Origin: Lepus europaeus
Lineage: Eukaryota; Chordata; Mammalia; Lagomorpha; Leporidae
Length of the DNA stretch: 64,000 nucleotides
Assembly: GCF_033115175.1 (NCBI RefSeq)
Contig: NC_084843.1
Span: forward strand, 58,940,474-59,004,473
Reading direction: 5' to 3'
Position 1 is the stretch's first letter; each line of letters begins with the position of its first letter. Shown here in pieces: positions 1 to 54,519 of this stretch. The notes under the pieces are model-generated. The model was not told where the DNA came from, made no database searches, and worked only from the letters and a program-made list of their open reading frames with translations. The translations under genes and the position numbers were made by a program.

Positions 1-347
1 TTTTCTTTCTTTTTTTTTTTTTTTTTTTTTTTTGACAGGCAGAGTGGATAGTGAGAGAGAGACAGAGAGAAAGGTCTTCCTTTTTGCCATTGATTCACCC
101 TCCAATGGCCGCTGCGGCCGGCGCATCTCGCTGATCCGAAGCCAGGAGCCAGGTGCTTCTCCTGGTCTCCCATGGGGTGCAGGGCCCAAGCACTTGGGCC
201 ATCCTCCACTGCCTTCCCGGGCCACAGCAGAGAGCTGGCCTGGAAGAGGGGCAACCGGGACAGAATCTGGTGCCCCAACCGGGACTAGAACCCGATGTGC
301 CGGTGCCGCAAGGCGGAGAATTAGCCTATTGAGCCGCGGTGCCGGCC
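1..347 (-). mobile_element. Young CSINE copy, window edge inside its tail
   Basis: Reverse-oriented copy. The poly(T) tail at 1-33 is followed by a GACAGGCAGAGTGGAT-type tail junction, the GAGA tract, and the SINE body. It ends GCCGCGGTGCCGGCC at 347, the 5' end of the tRNA-derived head. The long tail and close match to the copies at 23896 and 58162 mark it as young. Confidence 0.9.
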
Positions 348-1164
348 AAGTCCTTTTTCATAAACCACAGTAGCCACTGAAGGCAAGCGCTAGATGTTTT
401 CTCTAAATCTCTCTGCCAAGTTATCAAGAAAATAGATCTCAGAACAAATTCTGCTGCCCATGCAAATTTCCATAGAAGAAACATTTATTAGTGAGTAGTC
501 ACAGAACCGGTTCCTACAACCTCTTCTGTGAAATCAACCAAGACCCAGCTCTGTGCAGCTCGGCCGTCTCGCAGGATGTATCTGCTGGAGGAAATGACAG
601 CATCCGAGGGGCAGCGTTCGGTCAGAGGGACGGCTGCAGCTGAACACCTCGGGTCAGAGGCCCCTGAAGGATTTAAGCCAGAGCATCTTTCCTAAATGAG
701 AACCGGCAGCTTCCCGAGTCTTTGAGTATGGAATGAGTGACATCTCAACTACCTTAGCCGGACTATGTATCTTTTCACCGAAGGAGAGCTCATGAATCAT
801 AGCTGTTATGTTATGCTCATTAACAAGCTGCGGATTTCGCCACTCACTCATTATGCTATCAGTAGAGCCTCCGTGTGGACCGAGATACTGAGCTGGCTGT
901 GCAAGACTGGGCACGCCTCTTCTTAACTCCCAGGTTCAAGGGCTTCAAGTTGGCAACTTGCAATGTGACACAGGGGAAGTATTTACACTGTGGAAAGTGG
1001 TCGCAGCCCTACCCGACTTCCTAGCCAAACGTTTACTGGCGCTCCAGAGGACAGCTGAGCAAGCCACCTCTGACCCTCGCTCTCGTGACGGCTTCCAGCA
1101 CCAGGAAGGCTCAGTCCTGACTGCGCTTGAGAAATTACCTGGGGAGTTTAAGATCGTCCTGACT
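348..1164. other. Unique upstream segment, no gene recognised
   Basis: SINE-free sequence. On the minus strand an open frame of 86 codons (914-654) is followed by AATAAA (minus strand, near 480-490). No family is recognised. It could be an old pseudogene, a 3' end of an unknown transcript, or a conserved non-coding element. Confidence 0.4.
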
Positions 1165-1472
1165 GGGGCCGGCACTGCGACATAGTGGGGTAAAGCCACC
1201 GCCTGCAGTGCCAGCTTCCCGTATGGGCGCTGGTTCGCATCCCGGCTGCTCCACTGCTAATATGCCTGGGAAAGCAGTGGAGGATGGCCCAAGTCCTTGG
1301 GTCCTGCACCCACGTTGGGGACCCAGAAGAAGCTCCTGGCTTTGGATCAGCACAACTACTGCTGTTGTGGCCATTTGGGGGAGTGAACCAGTGGACAAAC
1401 ACCTCTCTCTCTCTTTCTGCTTTTGCCTCTCTGTAACTCTGCCTTTCAAATAAATAAATCTTTCAAAAAAAT
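1165..1472 (+). mobile_element. CSINE insertion
   Basis: Full-length forward copy from GGGGCCGGCACTG to a TTTCAAAAAA tail. Imperfect target-site duplication: ATCGTCCTGACT (1153-1164) and ATAATCCTGACC (1471-1482). Confidence 0.85.
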
Positions 1473-2949
1473 AATCCTGACCCTCAGGTCCCCGTTGGGA
1501 GATCCTGTGTTGAGCAGGATGGGGCTGGGATATGAGGACATAGTTCACAACAGCCAGGGTCACATTCGCCTCTGTGTGTCACATGTCCCAACGGTCCCAC
1601 CACAAAGTCATGGTAAAACCAGGACTGGCACCAGGCCTGCTGACCCCCAGCCTGGAGCTCCTGGCACGGGGTGGGGAGTGGAACACAGGTGTGCTTCTGA
1701 GCTCTCCAGCTCCAGCTGTGGCTCTGAGCACCTTTGTGGGTGGGAGGACTGTGAAGGAGGCCAGGAGCCGGGCAAAGCCATGCCAGCCCCAAAGAGCCAG
1801 CCCCAAAGAGCGCCAGGCTCCCTCGGCAGGGCCAGCCCCCTTAGCCCGCAGGGCATTTTATGGGGGTTGAGGGAGAGCTGAGAGGGCTTGTGGGAGGTCT
1901 TTGTGTAACCCAGAATAGTTGAAAGATGAGAGAAAGTGCCCCAGGCCAGAGGGGCCAGAAGGATGGCTGGGGGACCTGGGAGGGGGCAGGGCGCTAAGCT
2001 GGTTTTCCAAGGGCTGGGGAGGGCAGCAGGCCCCTAGGCTAGCCCCTTCGGGAGTGAGTGCAGGCCTGGGTGGTGTACTGGCCCCCAAATGGGAGCCACA
2101 AGTTGGTTCTCCTCCGCAGAGGGCGGAACACTGCCAGGCTGGCCTCTTGGCCCTGGGTTACTCATCCGAGGGGGACTTGCATCAGCCCCTGCTTCCATCT
2201 GCAGGCCCCGCACAAGCACCCTTGCAAAGCCTGGCTCCATTTGTAACAGCAAACCCATTTCCTTTTACTCTTCCAGACACGGCATTGCCTCCCGCCCTCA
2301 CCAACTTACTTTCGTCCAGCTTCGGTCTCTGTCTCTCTGCTTCTCTTTGTGAGTCTGCCCTGGCTCAGGAGCCCAGGGCAGGGGGCTTCGACAGGGGTGC
2401 TATTCCTGAAATCACCACCAGGGACCCCACCCAGCACTGCTGGAGCGCCTGACCTCTGAGCCACGCACTTAATTACACAAACGCAGATGGCCTGGCTCCC
2501 AAGCCCCTGCCTGAGCAAAGCCTGGCAGACAAAAAACAATCGTGAGTAAAAGCGAGACCAGCGAGCAGGGGAGACAGACTCACAGCCACCTATGGCCCCA
2601 GGTAGAAGAAGGGCCAGGCCCCAAGGCGCTCTGCTGGGCACGGGCTTGGAGTGGGCGAGGGAGGGGCTGCTGACCTCAGCGGGGTGCAGGCTAGGGGGAT
2701 GGCTTCCAGGAAGCCCCTGGGGGCCCCAAAGAAGGGGGATTTCCAACATCTCTTGGGGAAAGGCCTGGAGCAGCCCTGGTATAGGAGGAACCGGATTCCA
2801 GCTCTGCCCCGCTGCGGTCCCTACACCTTCCAGGACACAGCGCTCTGCATATGGAGGCTGGGCACCCCCACTTCCCTACTGCATCTCCGTCTTGCACGCT
2901 CACGTGCACTTTTAACACCTGAGCAGTTCATTCCGCTCCCATTTTTACG
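1473..2949. other. Unique proximal upstream flank
   Basis: GC-rich unique sequence leading into the promoter. Several open frames cross it in all frames, which is a composition effect. I see no conserved protein or RNA. Confidence 0.5.
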
Positions 2950-45150
<42,201 letters not shown>

Positions 45151-45695
45151 GGCTCACGTCCGGGACAGTGGCTCCAGCAGTTCACGCGGCCCAGCGCCTC
45201 TGAGTCCACGCCGCGGGCCGGACAGCACCACGGCCCCTCTGCCTGTCCAAAACCCAGGCTGTGTGCGCCGTGCCGGTAGGGGCTCCCATGGCTACGCCCT
45301 CCCCGGGGGCGGGGCCTGAGGCCCTCCCAGAAGAGGATTCGCACTCTAGGCTGAGGGTTGAGCTCCTGGACTCCGAGTCTGAGGCCCCTGCTGGGCCACA
45401 AGGCGGGGAGGGGTCTCTTCTCCAGGGCTGAGCTCAGGGTCCATTGCATTCCTGGCGGTGCCTTGGCTGCACTGTTGATGCCCCAATCGGGGGTCTTTCT
45501 GTAGCGATCCGTAACCGAGGGGAGAGAAGTGCGTGCCTGAGGGGCAGGGCTGCAGCTTCACTAACCCTATTTTTCTATGTGATTTTTGTAACATTCATAT
45601 TTTGTACACAGTTAACGGGAGTTTCTGACTAACCAAAGCTGAGTGCCTGCCCCTCCCAGCCAGTCCATTAATCAAACAATGAAGACATGCATTTT
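45151..45695 (+). other. TSPAN15: TSPAN15 3' untranslated region
   Basis: About 545 bases after the stop, moving from GC-rich to AT-rich (TTTTTCTATGTGATTTTTGT near 45567). No AATAAA is present near the apparent end. The likely cleavage zone follows the variant signals at 45670-45683 and precedes a GT-rich downstream element at about 45691-45735. The exact end is inferred. Confidence 0.7.
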
Positions 45696-45735
45696 GTTGT
45701 TGGCCTTTCATTTGCGCTGTTTTGGTGGGGAGGGG
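45670..45735 (+). terminator. Candidate poly(A) signal and GT-rich downstream element
   Basis: AATCAA (45670-45675) is one base away from AATAAA. AATGAA, a known weaker variant signal, lies at 45678-45683. From 45691 the sequence is GT-rich (TTTTGTTGTTGG, then TGTTTTGGTGGGG), as expected for the CstF-binding element. No better signal was seen between the stop codon and 46.2 kb. Confidence 0.6.
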
Positions 45736-45749
45736 GTAACTTCAAACCC

Positions 45750-46204
45750 TTGTTGGTGCAAGGATTGAGGAGACACCATGCTGGGGTGAGCACAGTTTGG
45801 GACACGGAGGCCAGGAGCAGCTCAGGGCTGGAGGCAGATATGACACACCCATTGCCCAGACTGGCAGACCAAGACCCATGGCATCTGGCACGAGGCTGCA
45901 CCACTGGGGAGTGGGGCAGGTGGGGACGAGGAGAGCTGAGGGGCCCACACAGGCCCCCACCCCCCCCACCCCCAACCCTGCTGCTGGCACAACAGGAGCA
46001 GCTCCTCCCAACTCCCATCCTATGCAGCTGATTCTGCCAGGGGCAAAGCTTGGTGCTGGGCGCCCCCTGCTGGAGATGGCGGCATGTGTGCGGATCAGTT
46101 CTCCGGTTCTGGATTTTCTGTGAGGTTCTTAGCATCCAGGGCAACAGAAACAAAACCTGAAGAACCGCCCTCAGGATTGGAAGTGCCCCCAGAACCCTCC
46201 CATT
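45750..46204. other. Immediate 3' flank, no gene
   Basis: Unique sequence with a C-rich run (CCCACCCCCCCCACCCCCAA near 45960). Open frames here lack any recognisable domain. Confidence 0.5.
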
Positions 46205-46221
46205 AAGAGTCGGATGCTCAG

Positions 46222-46580
46222 AGGCCGGCGCTGGGGCATAGAGGGTAAAGTGGCCGCTTGCAGTGCTGGCATCCCACATGAGCGCTGGTTCAAGTCCCAG
46301 CTGCTCCACTTCTAATTCAGCTCTGCTATGGCCTGGGAAATCAGTAGAAGATGGCCCAAGTCCTTGGGCCCATGCACTCATGTGGGAGACCCAGAAGAAG
46401 CTCCTGGCTCCTGGCCTCGGACTGGCACAGCTCCAGCCGATGCGGCCATCTGAAGAGTGAACAGCAGGTAGAAGACATCTCCCTTCCTCCCTTCCTCCAT
46501 CCCTCCCTCCCTCCCCCCCCTTCCCTCTCTCACTCCTTCTCTCACTCTGCCTCTGCCTCTCAAATAAATATTTTAAAAAA
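46222..46580 (+). mobile_element. CSINE insertion
   Basis: Forward copy from AGGCCGGCGCTGGGGCAT, with an expanded (CTCC)n tract near 46490-46530. Flanks AAGAGTCGGATGCTCAG (46205-46221) and AAGAGTTGGGTGCTCAG (46581-46597) match at 15 of 17 bases. Confidence 0.92.
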
Positions 46581-46646
46581 AAGAGTTGGGTGCTCAGTGT
46601 GTAGACTATATAAGCCTCATTGTCTGATGCCTAAGAAAGGGCAGGG

Positions 46647-46845
46647 GAGAGGCAGGCATGGCATAATGGGTTAAGCTCATAATGAATTAAGCTGCTGCTT
46701 AGGACACCAGCATCCATTTTGGGCGCTGCTTTGAGTCCCGGCTGCTCCACTTCATATCCAGCTTCCTACTAAATGTGCCTGGGAAAGCACAAGAGATGAC
46801 CCAAGTGCTTGGGCCCCTGTACCCAGGTGGAGAAACTGTAGAAGA
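46647..46845 (+). mobile_element. 3'-truncated CSINE
   Basis: Forward copy with GAGGCAGGCATGGCATAATG, TTAAGCTGCTGCTTAGGACA and CCCAAGTGCTTGGGCCCCTG. It stops at CAGGTGGAGAAACTG with no tail. Confidence 0.78.
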
Positions 46846-47391
46846 GATTATTAAAATAGAACAATGCAGCCATAGCAAACATCATACTGTATCCTTTGCT
46901 GCAGGAACTTGTCTAGATATCAATCCTCACAACTGTAGGTGGTGGTGCTTGTAAACTCATGTTGTTGGTGGGGAGACTGAGGCACCGGGTGGTCAGATGG
47001 CACCGTGTGTGCACACAGAACCAGGTGAGAGAGACCAGGCATGGCTTCCCTGCAGGGTTGCCATGACAACTGCTCGACACCTGCTCTCCATTTTGACTTC
47101 TAGGCACAAGGCCATGTCAAGCTGTATGGCTGGTGGCCTCGTGGTTCTGGCCATTTTCTGAGGCCTCTCCCTGTGCCCAGAGAGGAGAGGGCAGCTGCCT
47201 TTGGGAGCAAGAGGTCAGAGGCTTGGAGTGACGCTTCGGACTGAGTCTGCTTGTCCAAAGTCACCTTACCTGGACCCTGGAGACCTGGCCACCCGGTCTT
47301 GCCCTCCTTCCAGCACCACTCATGGCTGCCCTGTCCTGTACTGCTGCCCCCATTGGCTACGATGTGGCCTCGGGCTCAGGGGTTGGTGCCC

Positions 47392-47700
47392 ACGTAGCTG
47401 GCACTGTGGCGCAGCAGGTGCTTGGGAAACCATATCAGAATGCAGTTTTACGTCCCGGCTGCTCCACTTCCAATCCAGCTTCCTGCTGCTGCACTTGGGA
47501 AGCAGTGGAGGACAGCTCAGGTATTTGAGCCCCTGCATCCATGTGGGAGACCTGGATGGAGTTCCAGGCTCCTGGCCTCGGCCTGACCCAGCCCAGGCAG
47601 TTGTGGCCATTTGGTGAATGAACCAGTGGATGGGAAACCCCTGTGTGTGTCACTGTGTCTTTCAAATAAATAAATAATACATAAATAAACCTTAAGAAAA
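47392..47700 (+). mobile_element. CSINE insertion
   Basis: Forward copy from TAGCTGGCACTGTGGCGCAG to an AATAAATAATACATAAATAA-type tail. A short deletion affects the head. Confidence 0.85.
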
Positions 47701-50392
47701 AAGAGTGGCCCCACAGTCACTGACTCTGCTACCAGGTCTCAGGTGTTTCAGACCACGGCCCAGAGGAATCTGAAGGCAGGAAGAGAGGCAGGAAGAGTTG
47801 GGCCGGGGGGATGCATGCCCCACTGCACCTGCTCAGGGAGCTGGATCCTGCAGCCCTGGATGGAACAAGAGGACTAGAATGGGGTCCAGAGCTGTGTGAT
47901 CCCTACAGTACCCCCAGCACCTAGCCCAGTGCCCGCTGCAGCAGCCAGTCGGTTGTGGACAAAGGACAAGAGTGAATGGGGTGGGCCAGGGAGGTACTAC
48001 CCATGGGGAAATAAACCCTGAGTTTGCCCTGGCAGGCGGGCCAGTCCCAAGCCTTTGTCTCAAATGGGGTTGGTGCTACAGCCTGGGCCCCGTGTGATGC
48101 CAGGGCTGCACCGGGGCCCTGGGAGGGACATGGACTCTGAGCCCCCCATCACCTCTTCCTGGGGTGACCTCTGCACCATCCATCCCCAGTCAAGTCACCA
48201 GTGTCCCCCTTCATGCTTGCTACTCACCGACTCTGTGCTGGCCTCTCCTCACCCACAGCGGCCCACAGTCACCACACTGCACAGCAGGTGCCAGCCCCTC
48301 ATCCAGTCCATGCGGCAGCTGGGGTTTGGACACACGACTGCCTGCAGGGCCCTTGCTCCCCCACATCACACCAGTCTGGCATCTGAGGTCCAGTCTGCCC
48401 GTCCGGTCTCATCACCAGGCTGCTGCTCCAGGCAGCAGGTCCCTGGACTGACCTAGTTCATTCTTGGGTCACAAGGCTTTCTTTATCATCTCACTTAGGA
48501 AGACCCAGCTCCTAACCCTCCACACGCCTCCTCCTTCCCTCCCCCAGTCTCACCTGCACTCTGTGTGTGCAAGGATTTATTTAATGACTTCCTATTCCTC
48601 AGAGGACAGAAGCTAAGGCCAGACTGTCTTAGTCAACATGGAGCCTGCCTTCCACTCTCCTGGGGACTGGTAAGTGCTGCCGGCTCTGGCACAGCTGGTG
48701 AGTCCTGGGAGAGAACCTGATTTCTAAGTCTGAGAGCCCAGGAAGACAAAAAAAAAAAAAAAAAAAGACTGATCTTTCCAGCAAGAAAATGAGAACTGAC
48801 ATGGACACTAGGTGGCGCTGCCCACCTGCTGCGCAGAGCCCAGAACCCGCTAACCCCACCCTCCCTGGCCCCAATAGCCTGGGAAACTGCTGGGTGCAGT
48901 TGCTGGAGTGTACCCCCAACCACTACCCACAAAAGAGTAGACCACAAGGTGAGGGAGCCTAAAATACCGTGAATGCTGGTATACAGTAGGTGCTTATGAA
49001 ATGAACAAATGACTATTCTCTGAGGTTGGCATAGTGGAGACATCTCTACCCCCATTTTACAGAGTAGGAAGCTTAACCTCCATCATTATTTTTGGCTGTC
49101 AGTAGGTCTGTGTAGCAGGCACTGTGCTGAACATATTTTCTTCGTCCTGTGTAGTCACCATGGCAACAGGCAAGGCTTAATCACTCCAGTTTTGCAGGGG
49201 ATGAAGTTGACTTGCTCTGGCCACAGTCAGTGAATAAATGGGAGGAGCCAGAAGTCCTACTGTTCTGCCTGCCTCTGAGCCAGCCGGTGGAACCAGGGCC
49301 ACCTGTCTGTCCAGTGCTGCCTCCTTCCCTCACTCTAAACTGCTCCCCAGGGGCAGACCCCTCCCAGCCAGCACAGCCTCAGCCCTGGGTGTCATGTGAC
49401 CACCAGAGGGAGTCCTTGACCTTCAGACAGCCACAGCAGGGCCTGGCAAGGGGAGGGTGTTGGACTCAGATGCCATGATGAGACCTGAGAACGTACAGGC
49501 ACCTGGGACTCTGCAGGGCAGGTTCCTCACAGTGAAACCTGGGTCCCCGTGAGGACGACAAGAGACCGCATGAGAAGTTCTTAGGCCAGCCCCAGGTCCT
49601 TGTCCTGTGCGCTGAGCCGGCCATGCCAGCAGCGAGCAGTGGTAACATGGCAGGCACGGAACGCGCTCTTGTACTGATTTGCTTCCGTATCAACAGTCCC
49701 CTCCGCTGACCAGCAGGGTTTTAATCTGTGCTCTGCTCTCTCCCTGTAGCTGAGATGGTGGAGCAGGGTGCACGGCAGGTGCTCTGTATCCAGGTGCCAA
49801 CCAAGGGACCACTGTGGCCTGGAGCACTTGGCACCTGCATCGATTGGGCCCCTGCGATGCTCTAGGCCCACCAGGTCCCGTAAGTGAACCAGCCCTCAAG
49901 GGTCAGGGACTGTCAGCACAGTCAAGCATCTGTCCCTCTCGGGGCCTTGATTTCTTCTCCAGAGGGAGCCTAGTTTCCAGGAGGCAGCCATGCAAGATGT
50001 AACGATGCCCTTTAATGCCACCTGTACCCCCTTCATCTCCTTTCTCCCATGTCCTCTCCTCCAGCAGCTGAGGCAAACGTGCCACGGCTTCGACTCCGCT
50101 CCCCATATCCAGCGAGCCCCCAGATAAATCATCCGAGCAGCAGAGTATCTGCAACTGGCTCCCACAACCAGAAGGGGAACCCTGTGTCGGGAATGTCAGC
50201 CAGTGCCTGGTCGCTGAGTGCTACGAACCCCAACATCCTCCTGCAGATTGTGTCGTACAATCACTGTAGCGCTAGCAACTACAAGACACAGAGCAGGTTC
50301 TCAGTAAGCATTTGTCCAGTGAATTCATGACTCAGTGTGCTGTCTTCCTTAGCACGAGATTCAAATGGCACAATTAGAACACGTGTATGTCA
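47701..50392. other. SINE-poor intergenic block
   Basis: Unique sequence with diverged MIR and L2 pieces (such as a reverse MIR at about 49105-49270 and a MIR tail at 50280-50320) and a run of about 19 A at 48747. No gene is recognised. Confidence 0.5.
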
Positions 50393-50711
50393 GGGGCCGG
50401 CGCTGTGATAAAGCCACCACCTGAGAAGCTACATCCCACATGGGCACTGGTTTGTGTTCCAGCTGCTCCACCTCCAATCCAGCTCCCTGCTAATGGCCTA
50501 GGAAAGCAGCGAAAGATAGCTCAAGGGTTTGGGCCCCTGCACCCACATGGGAGACCCAGATGAAGCTCCTGGCTTCTGGCTTCAGCCTGGCCCAGCCCTG
50601 GCCATTTGTGGCCACTGGGGGAGTGAGCCAGCAGATGGAAGACCTCTCTGTCTCTGTCTCTCCCTCTCTTTGTGCAACTCTGACTTTCAAATGAACAAAT
50701 TAAAAAAAAAG
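50393..50711 (+). mobile_element. CSINE insertion
   Basis: Forward copy from GGGGCCGGCGCTGTGATAAA, with a short head deletion, to a TTAAAAAAAAA tail. Confidence 0.88.
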
Positions 50712-50756
50712 CACATGCATATGTCAGGTCTATGATATAAGTTACTCAAGAACATA

Positions 50757-51013
50757 GGGGGCCAGTGCTGTGGTGTAGCGGGTAAAGCCATAGCCTGCAG
50801 CACTGGAATTCCATGTGGGCGCTGGTCTGAGTCCTAGCTCTCCATTTCCGATCCAGCTCTCTGCTGTGGCCCAGGAAGGCAGTGGAGGATGGCCCAAGTG
50901 CTTGGGCCCTGCACCCGCATGGGAGACCAGGAGGAAGCTCCTGGCTCTTGGTTTCAGATCGGCCCAGCTCTGGCCATTGCAGCCATGTGGGGAGTGAACC
51001 AGTAGATAGAAAA

Positions 51014-51052
<39 letters not shown>

Positions 51053-51138
51053 TCTCTCCCTTCCTCCCTCCCTCCCTCCCTCTCCTTCTCTTTCTGTGTA
51101 ACTCTTTCAAATAAGTAAGTAAATCTTTTAAAAAAATA
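50757..51138 (+). mobile_element. CSINE with expanded CT tract
   Basis: Forward copy from GGGGGCCAGTGCTGTGGTGT. The pyrimidine tract near its tail has grown to (CT)n followed by (CCTCC)n at about 51018-51090. Tail AAATCTTTTAAAAAAAT. Confidence 0.88.
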
Positions 51139-52013
51139 ACAATTAGGTAAGAACAATTCCTATTAGGAGACTGTGGTAAACAAAAAATACCACAGCTCAG
51201 TTAAAATGTGCATATGGATGCAACAAAGAGTAGACCCCAAAGTGTAAAAGTCAAGTACAAGATCAAAAGAGCAGGAGAAAACATTCCCAGGTTGCCATGG
51301 AAAAGCATGAGAACAGAACCTCACCAGGAGCGCACCAGGACTCGGACTGCAGGAGTCTCAGCCCCCACCCCTGCCAGACACACGCACCTCTGGCCTAAAG
51401 GGAACCAAGCAACCATCAAGGTTATTAGAGGAGCAGACTCTTGATTAAAAAGTGAAAAATCCCCAGTAAAGTTTAAAAATGCACAAAGCCAATGGCAGTT
51501 TTTCCTCTGCTTTCTTCGATGCACACAGAGAAAGAAGAACTATTTGAGCATTCCTTGAGTGCAGGGGGAGGTGCCCAGGCCCTGGGCTGCAGGAATTAGA
51601 ACTGTAACCACCTGTGTCCCAGCACGGGCACTGGCGGGCTCCAGGAGCGCTCCACTGCAACGCTGCTTCGCCTAGTGGAAAATGGGCACTAAGGGCTTGC
51701 CCATCGCGGAGTGACAGCTAGCCAGGTGCAGCCGATGTTACCCAGCTCGGGAAGGGAAGGTGCCGCAGCAACACAGTGGCGAGTGGGGAAGCGCCACGTG
51801 TGACGACACAGAGCGCATGATGTCATCCATGCAAACCGAGACGGGACTGCTGCTTACGGGTGTCGGGTGTCGCTGCAAGAGGGACAGGATGAAAACGAGG
51901 GCCGGAAGGAGGCGTCTCAGGTCCAGGAGACTCCGAAAGGGGAAAGGAGATGGAACTGGGAGCCAAGTGGGATTTGGCCCTATCTGTACAGTGTTACTTA
52001 TTTTTCTTTTCCA
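51139..52013. other. Intergenic unique sequence
   Basis: No repeat family, RNA gene or convincing coding frame recognised. Confidence 0.4.
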
Positions 52014-52349
52014 TTTTTAAAGATTTATTTATTTGAAAATCAGAATTACATGGAGAGAAAAGGAGACGCAGAGAGAGAGAGAGAGGGAGGTCTTCCATCT
52101 GCTGGTACACTTCCCAGTTGACTGCAATGGTTGGAGCTGTGCCGATCCAAAGCCAGGAGCCAGGAGCTTCTTCTGGGTCTCCAATGTGGGTGCAGAGGCT
52201 CAAGGACTTGGACCATCTTCCATTGCTTTCCTAGACCATAGCAGAGAGCTGGATTGGAAGTGGAGCAGCCAGGACTCGAACCGGCAGCCATACAGGATGC
52301 TAGTACTGCAGGTGGCGGCTTTACCCACCACGCCACAGCAAGAGCCCCA
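52014..52349 (-). mobile_element. CSINE insertion
   Basis: Reverse copy from TTTTTAAAGATTTATTTATT, through a GAGA run, to CGCCACAGCAAGAGCCCC. Confidence 0.88.
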
Positions 52350-52373
52350 CTCGTTTTCTTTTAAAACTGGAAA

Positions 52374-52696
52374 CTAGGGGTAGTTGCTGTAGCCTAGCAG
52401 GTAAAGCCACCACCTGCAGTGCCAGCATCCCATATGGGTACCGGTTCAAGTCCCAGCTGCTCCACTTCTGATCCAGCTCTCTGCCATGCCCTGGGAAAGT
52501 AGTAGAAGATGGCCCAAGTCCTTGGGCCCCTGCACCAGCATCAGAGAGCCAGAAGTTCCTGGCTCTGGGCATCGGATCGGCACAGCTCCAGCCACTGCAG
52601 CCATCTGGGGAGTGAACCTGCGGATGGAAGACCTCTCTCTCTCTCTCTCTGCCTCTGCCTCTCTATAATTCTACCTTTCAAATAAATAAATAATAA
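52374..52696 (+). mobile_element. CSINE insertion
   Basis: Forward copy with GTAGTTGCTGTAGCCTAGCA and an AATAAATAAATAATAA tail. Direct repeat AAAACTGGAAA at 52363-52373 and 52697-52707. It sits head to head with the reverse copy just upstream. Confidence 0.9.
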
Positions 52697-53337
52697 AAAA
52701 CTGGAAATAGAAGTGATCAGATATGAATATTTGACCATTAAGGATTTCTATAGAGAATTTATGTTTTCTTCAGGAACTTCATGTACCCTTTAATGTTGAT
52801 TTTTGGTGAATTATTTTGTTGTGTTAAAATATATGTAACCTAAATTTTAGCATTTTAGCCATTTTTCAATGTATAGTCCAGAATTAAAGTCTTAAAGTAA
52901 CTTGAGTGAATATCCAATCTAATACAAAACAATAAAAGAAATAAAATACAAGCAAAGGAGATGACAGACTTCAAAAAGAGGTAAAAGTTGAAATAAATAA
53001 ATAAATAAACGGAGAACCAGAAAATCATTAAAAAAAAAAACAAAAATGATTAATAAGCTGAACTTTAGCTTTTATTAAAGAGTTAGTGCGTGACAATCCT
53101 GAATAAGGTTGAGACCATAGAGGAGAAGCTAAAATGTGCATTAGAAACAAGAAACATGAGATAAGCACAGGTTTGAAAGACATGAGAGGAATTATAAGCA
53201 AACAGGATGTGCAACTCTACAGCAGCGAACTGGAAGAACTGGAGAAGTGAATGGTTTTTAGGATTAACTAACAAAACCAGTCCACAAACAAAAATAAACT
53301 TTAAAATGCCAATAACCACATGTAAGATTAAAATGCA

Positions 53338-53666
53338 GGGGCCAGTGCTGTGGCTTGGTGGGTTAACACCCTGGCTTGAAGCGCTGGCATCCCACATGGA
53401 CACCGGTTTGAAACTTGGCTGCTCCGCTTCCTGTCCAGCTCTCTGCTATAGCCCGGGAAGGCAGTGGAGGATGGTCCAAGTCCTCGGGCCCCTGCACCCA
53501 CGTGGGAGACCGGGAAGAAGCTCCTGGCTCCTGGCTTCGGATCAGCAGAGCTCCAGCCATTGTGGCCATCTGGGTAGTGAACCAGCGGATGGAAGACCTC
53601 TCTCTCTGTCTCTACCTCTCTCTGTAACTCTTTCAAATAAAATAAATAAATCTTAAAAAAAAAAAG
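53338..53666 (+). mobile_element. CSINE inside the L1
   Basis: Forward copy from GGGGCCAGTGCTGTGGCTTG to a TCTTAAAAAAAAAAAG-type tail. Perfect 13-base target-site duplication AGATTAAAATGCA at 53325-53337 and 53667-53679. Confidence 0.94.
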
Positions 53667-53853
53667 AGATTAAAATGCAATGAAAAATCGATGACTTGGT
53701 CTAACTCAATAATTTAAAAAAATACCTGATTAAAACTAGGCAAAGAACCTGAACAGACAGCGCTTCAAGTCTGATGTACGAATGAATGTCCAATGTGCTC
53801 TGAAAAGATGCTTGACACCATTAGTCATCAGAGAAATGCCAAACCATGATGTA

Positions 53854-53987
53854 GGGGCTGGTGTTGTGGGGCGGTGGGTTAAGCTGCTTCTTGAATTGCC
53901 AGAGTCCTGGCTACTCTACTTCTTCTTTTTCCTAAGATTTATTTATTTGAAAGGCAGGGTTACAGAGAGCAGAGAGGCAGAGATGGA

Positions 53988-54040
<53 letters not shown>

Positions 54041-54519
54041 CTTCCACCCACTGGCTCACTCCCCATATGGCTGCAACAAGCAGGGCCAGGCCAGGACAAA
54101 GCCAGGAGCTTCCTCTGGGTCTCCCACGTGGGTGCAGGGGTCCAGGGACTTGGGCCATCTTCTGTTGCTTTCCAAGGCACATTAGCAGTGAGCTGGACCA
54201 GAAGTGGAACAGCCAGGACTCCAGCCATCACTCATATGGGATGCCAGTGCCGCAGGCCAGGGCTTTAACCCACTGTGCCACAGCGCCAGCCCTGCTACTT
54301 CACTTCTGATCCCGCTCCCTGCTTATGTGCCTACAAGGCAGCAGAAGATGGCCCAAGTGCTGGGCCCTGCCACCCCTGTGGAGGTCCAGGATAGAGTTCC
54401 TGGCTCCTGGCTTCAGTTGGCTTAGCCCTGGCTGTTGTGGGCATTTGGAAAGTAAACCAGTAGATGGACAATCTCTCTGTCACTCTGCCTTTCAAATAAA
54501 TTAATTAATCTTAAAAATA
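53854..54519 (+). mobile_element. CSINE inside the L1, itself split by a reverse CSINE
   Basis: Forward head 53854-53923 (GGGGCTGGTGTTGTGGGGCG) resumes at 54308 (GATCCCGCTCCCTGCTTATG) and ends in an AAATTAATTAATCTTAAAAA tail. Outer flanks AAACCATGATGTA (53841-53853) and AAACTGTGATGTA (54520-54532) match at 11 of 13. Confidence 0.9.
53924..54293 (-). mobile_element. CSINE nested in a forward CSINE
   Basis: Reverse copy with an expanded (GA)n of about 40 bases at 53993-54037 and end GTGCCACAGCGCCAGCC. Flanks CTACTCTACTTCT (53911-53923) and CTACTTCACTTCT (54295-54307). Confidence 0.92.
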
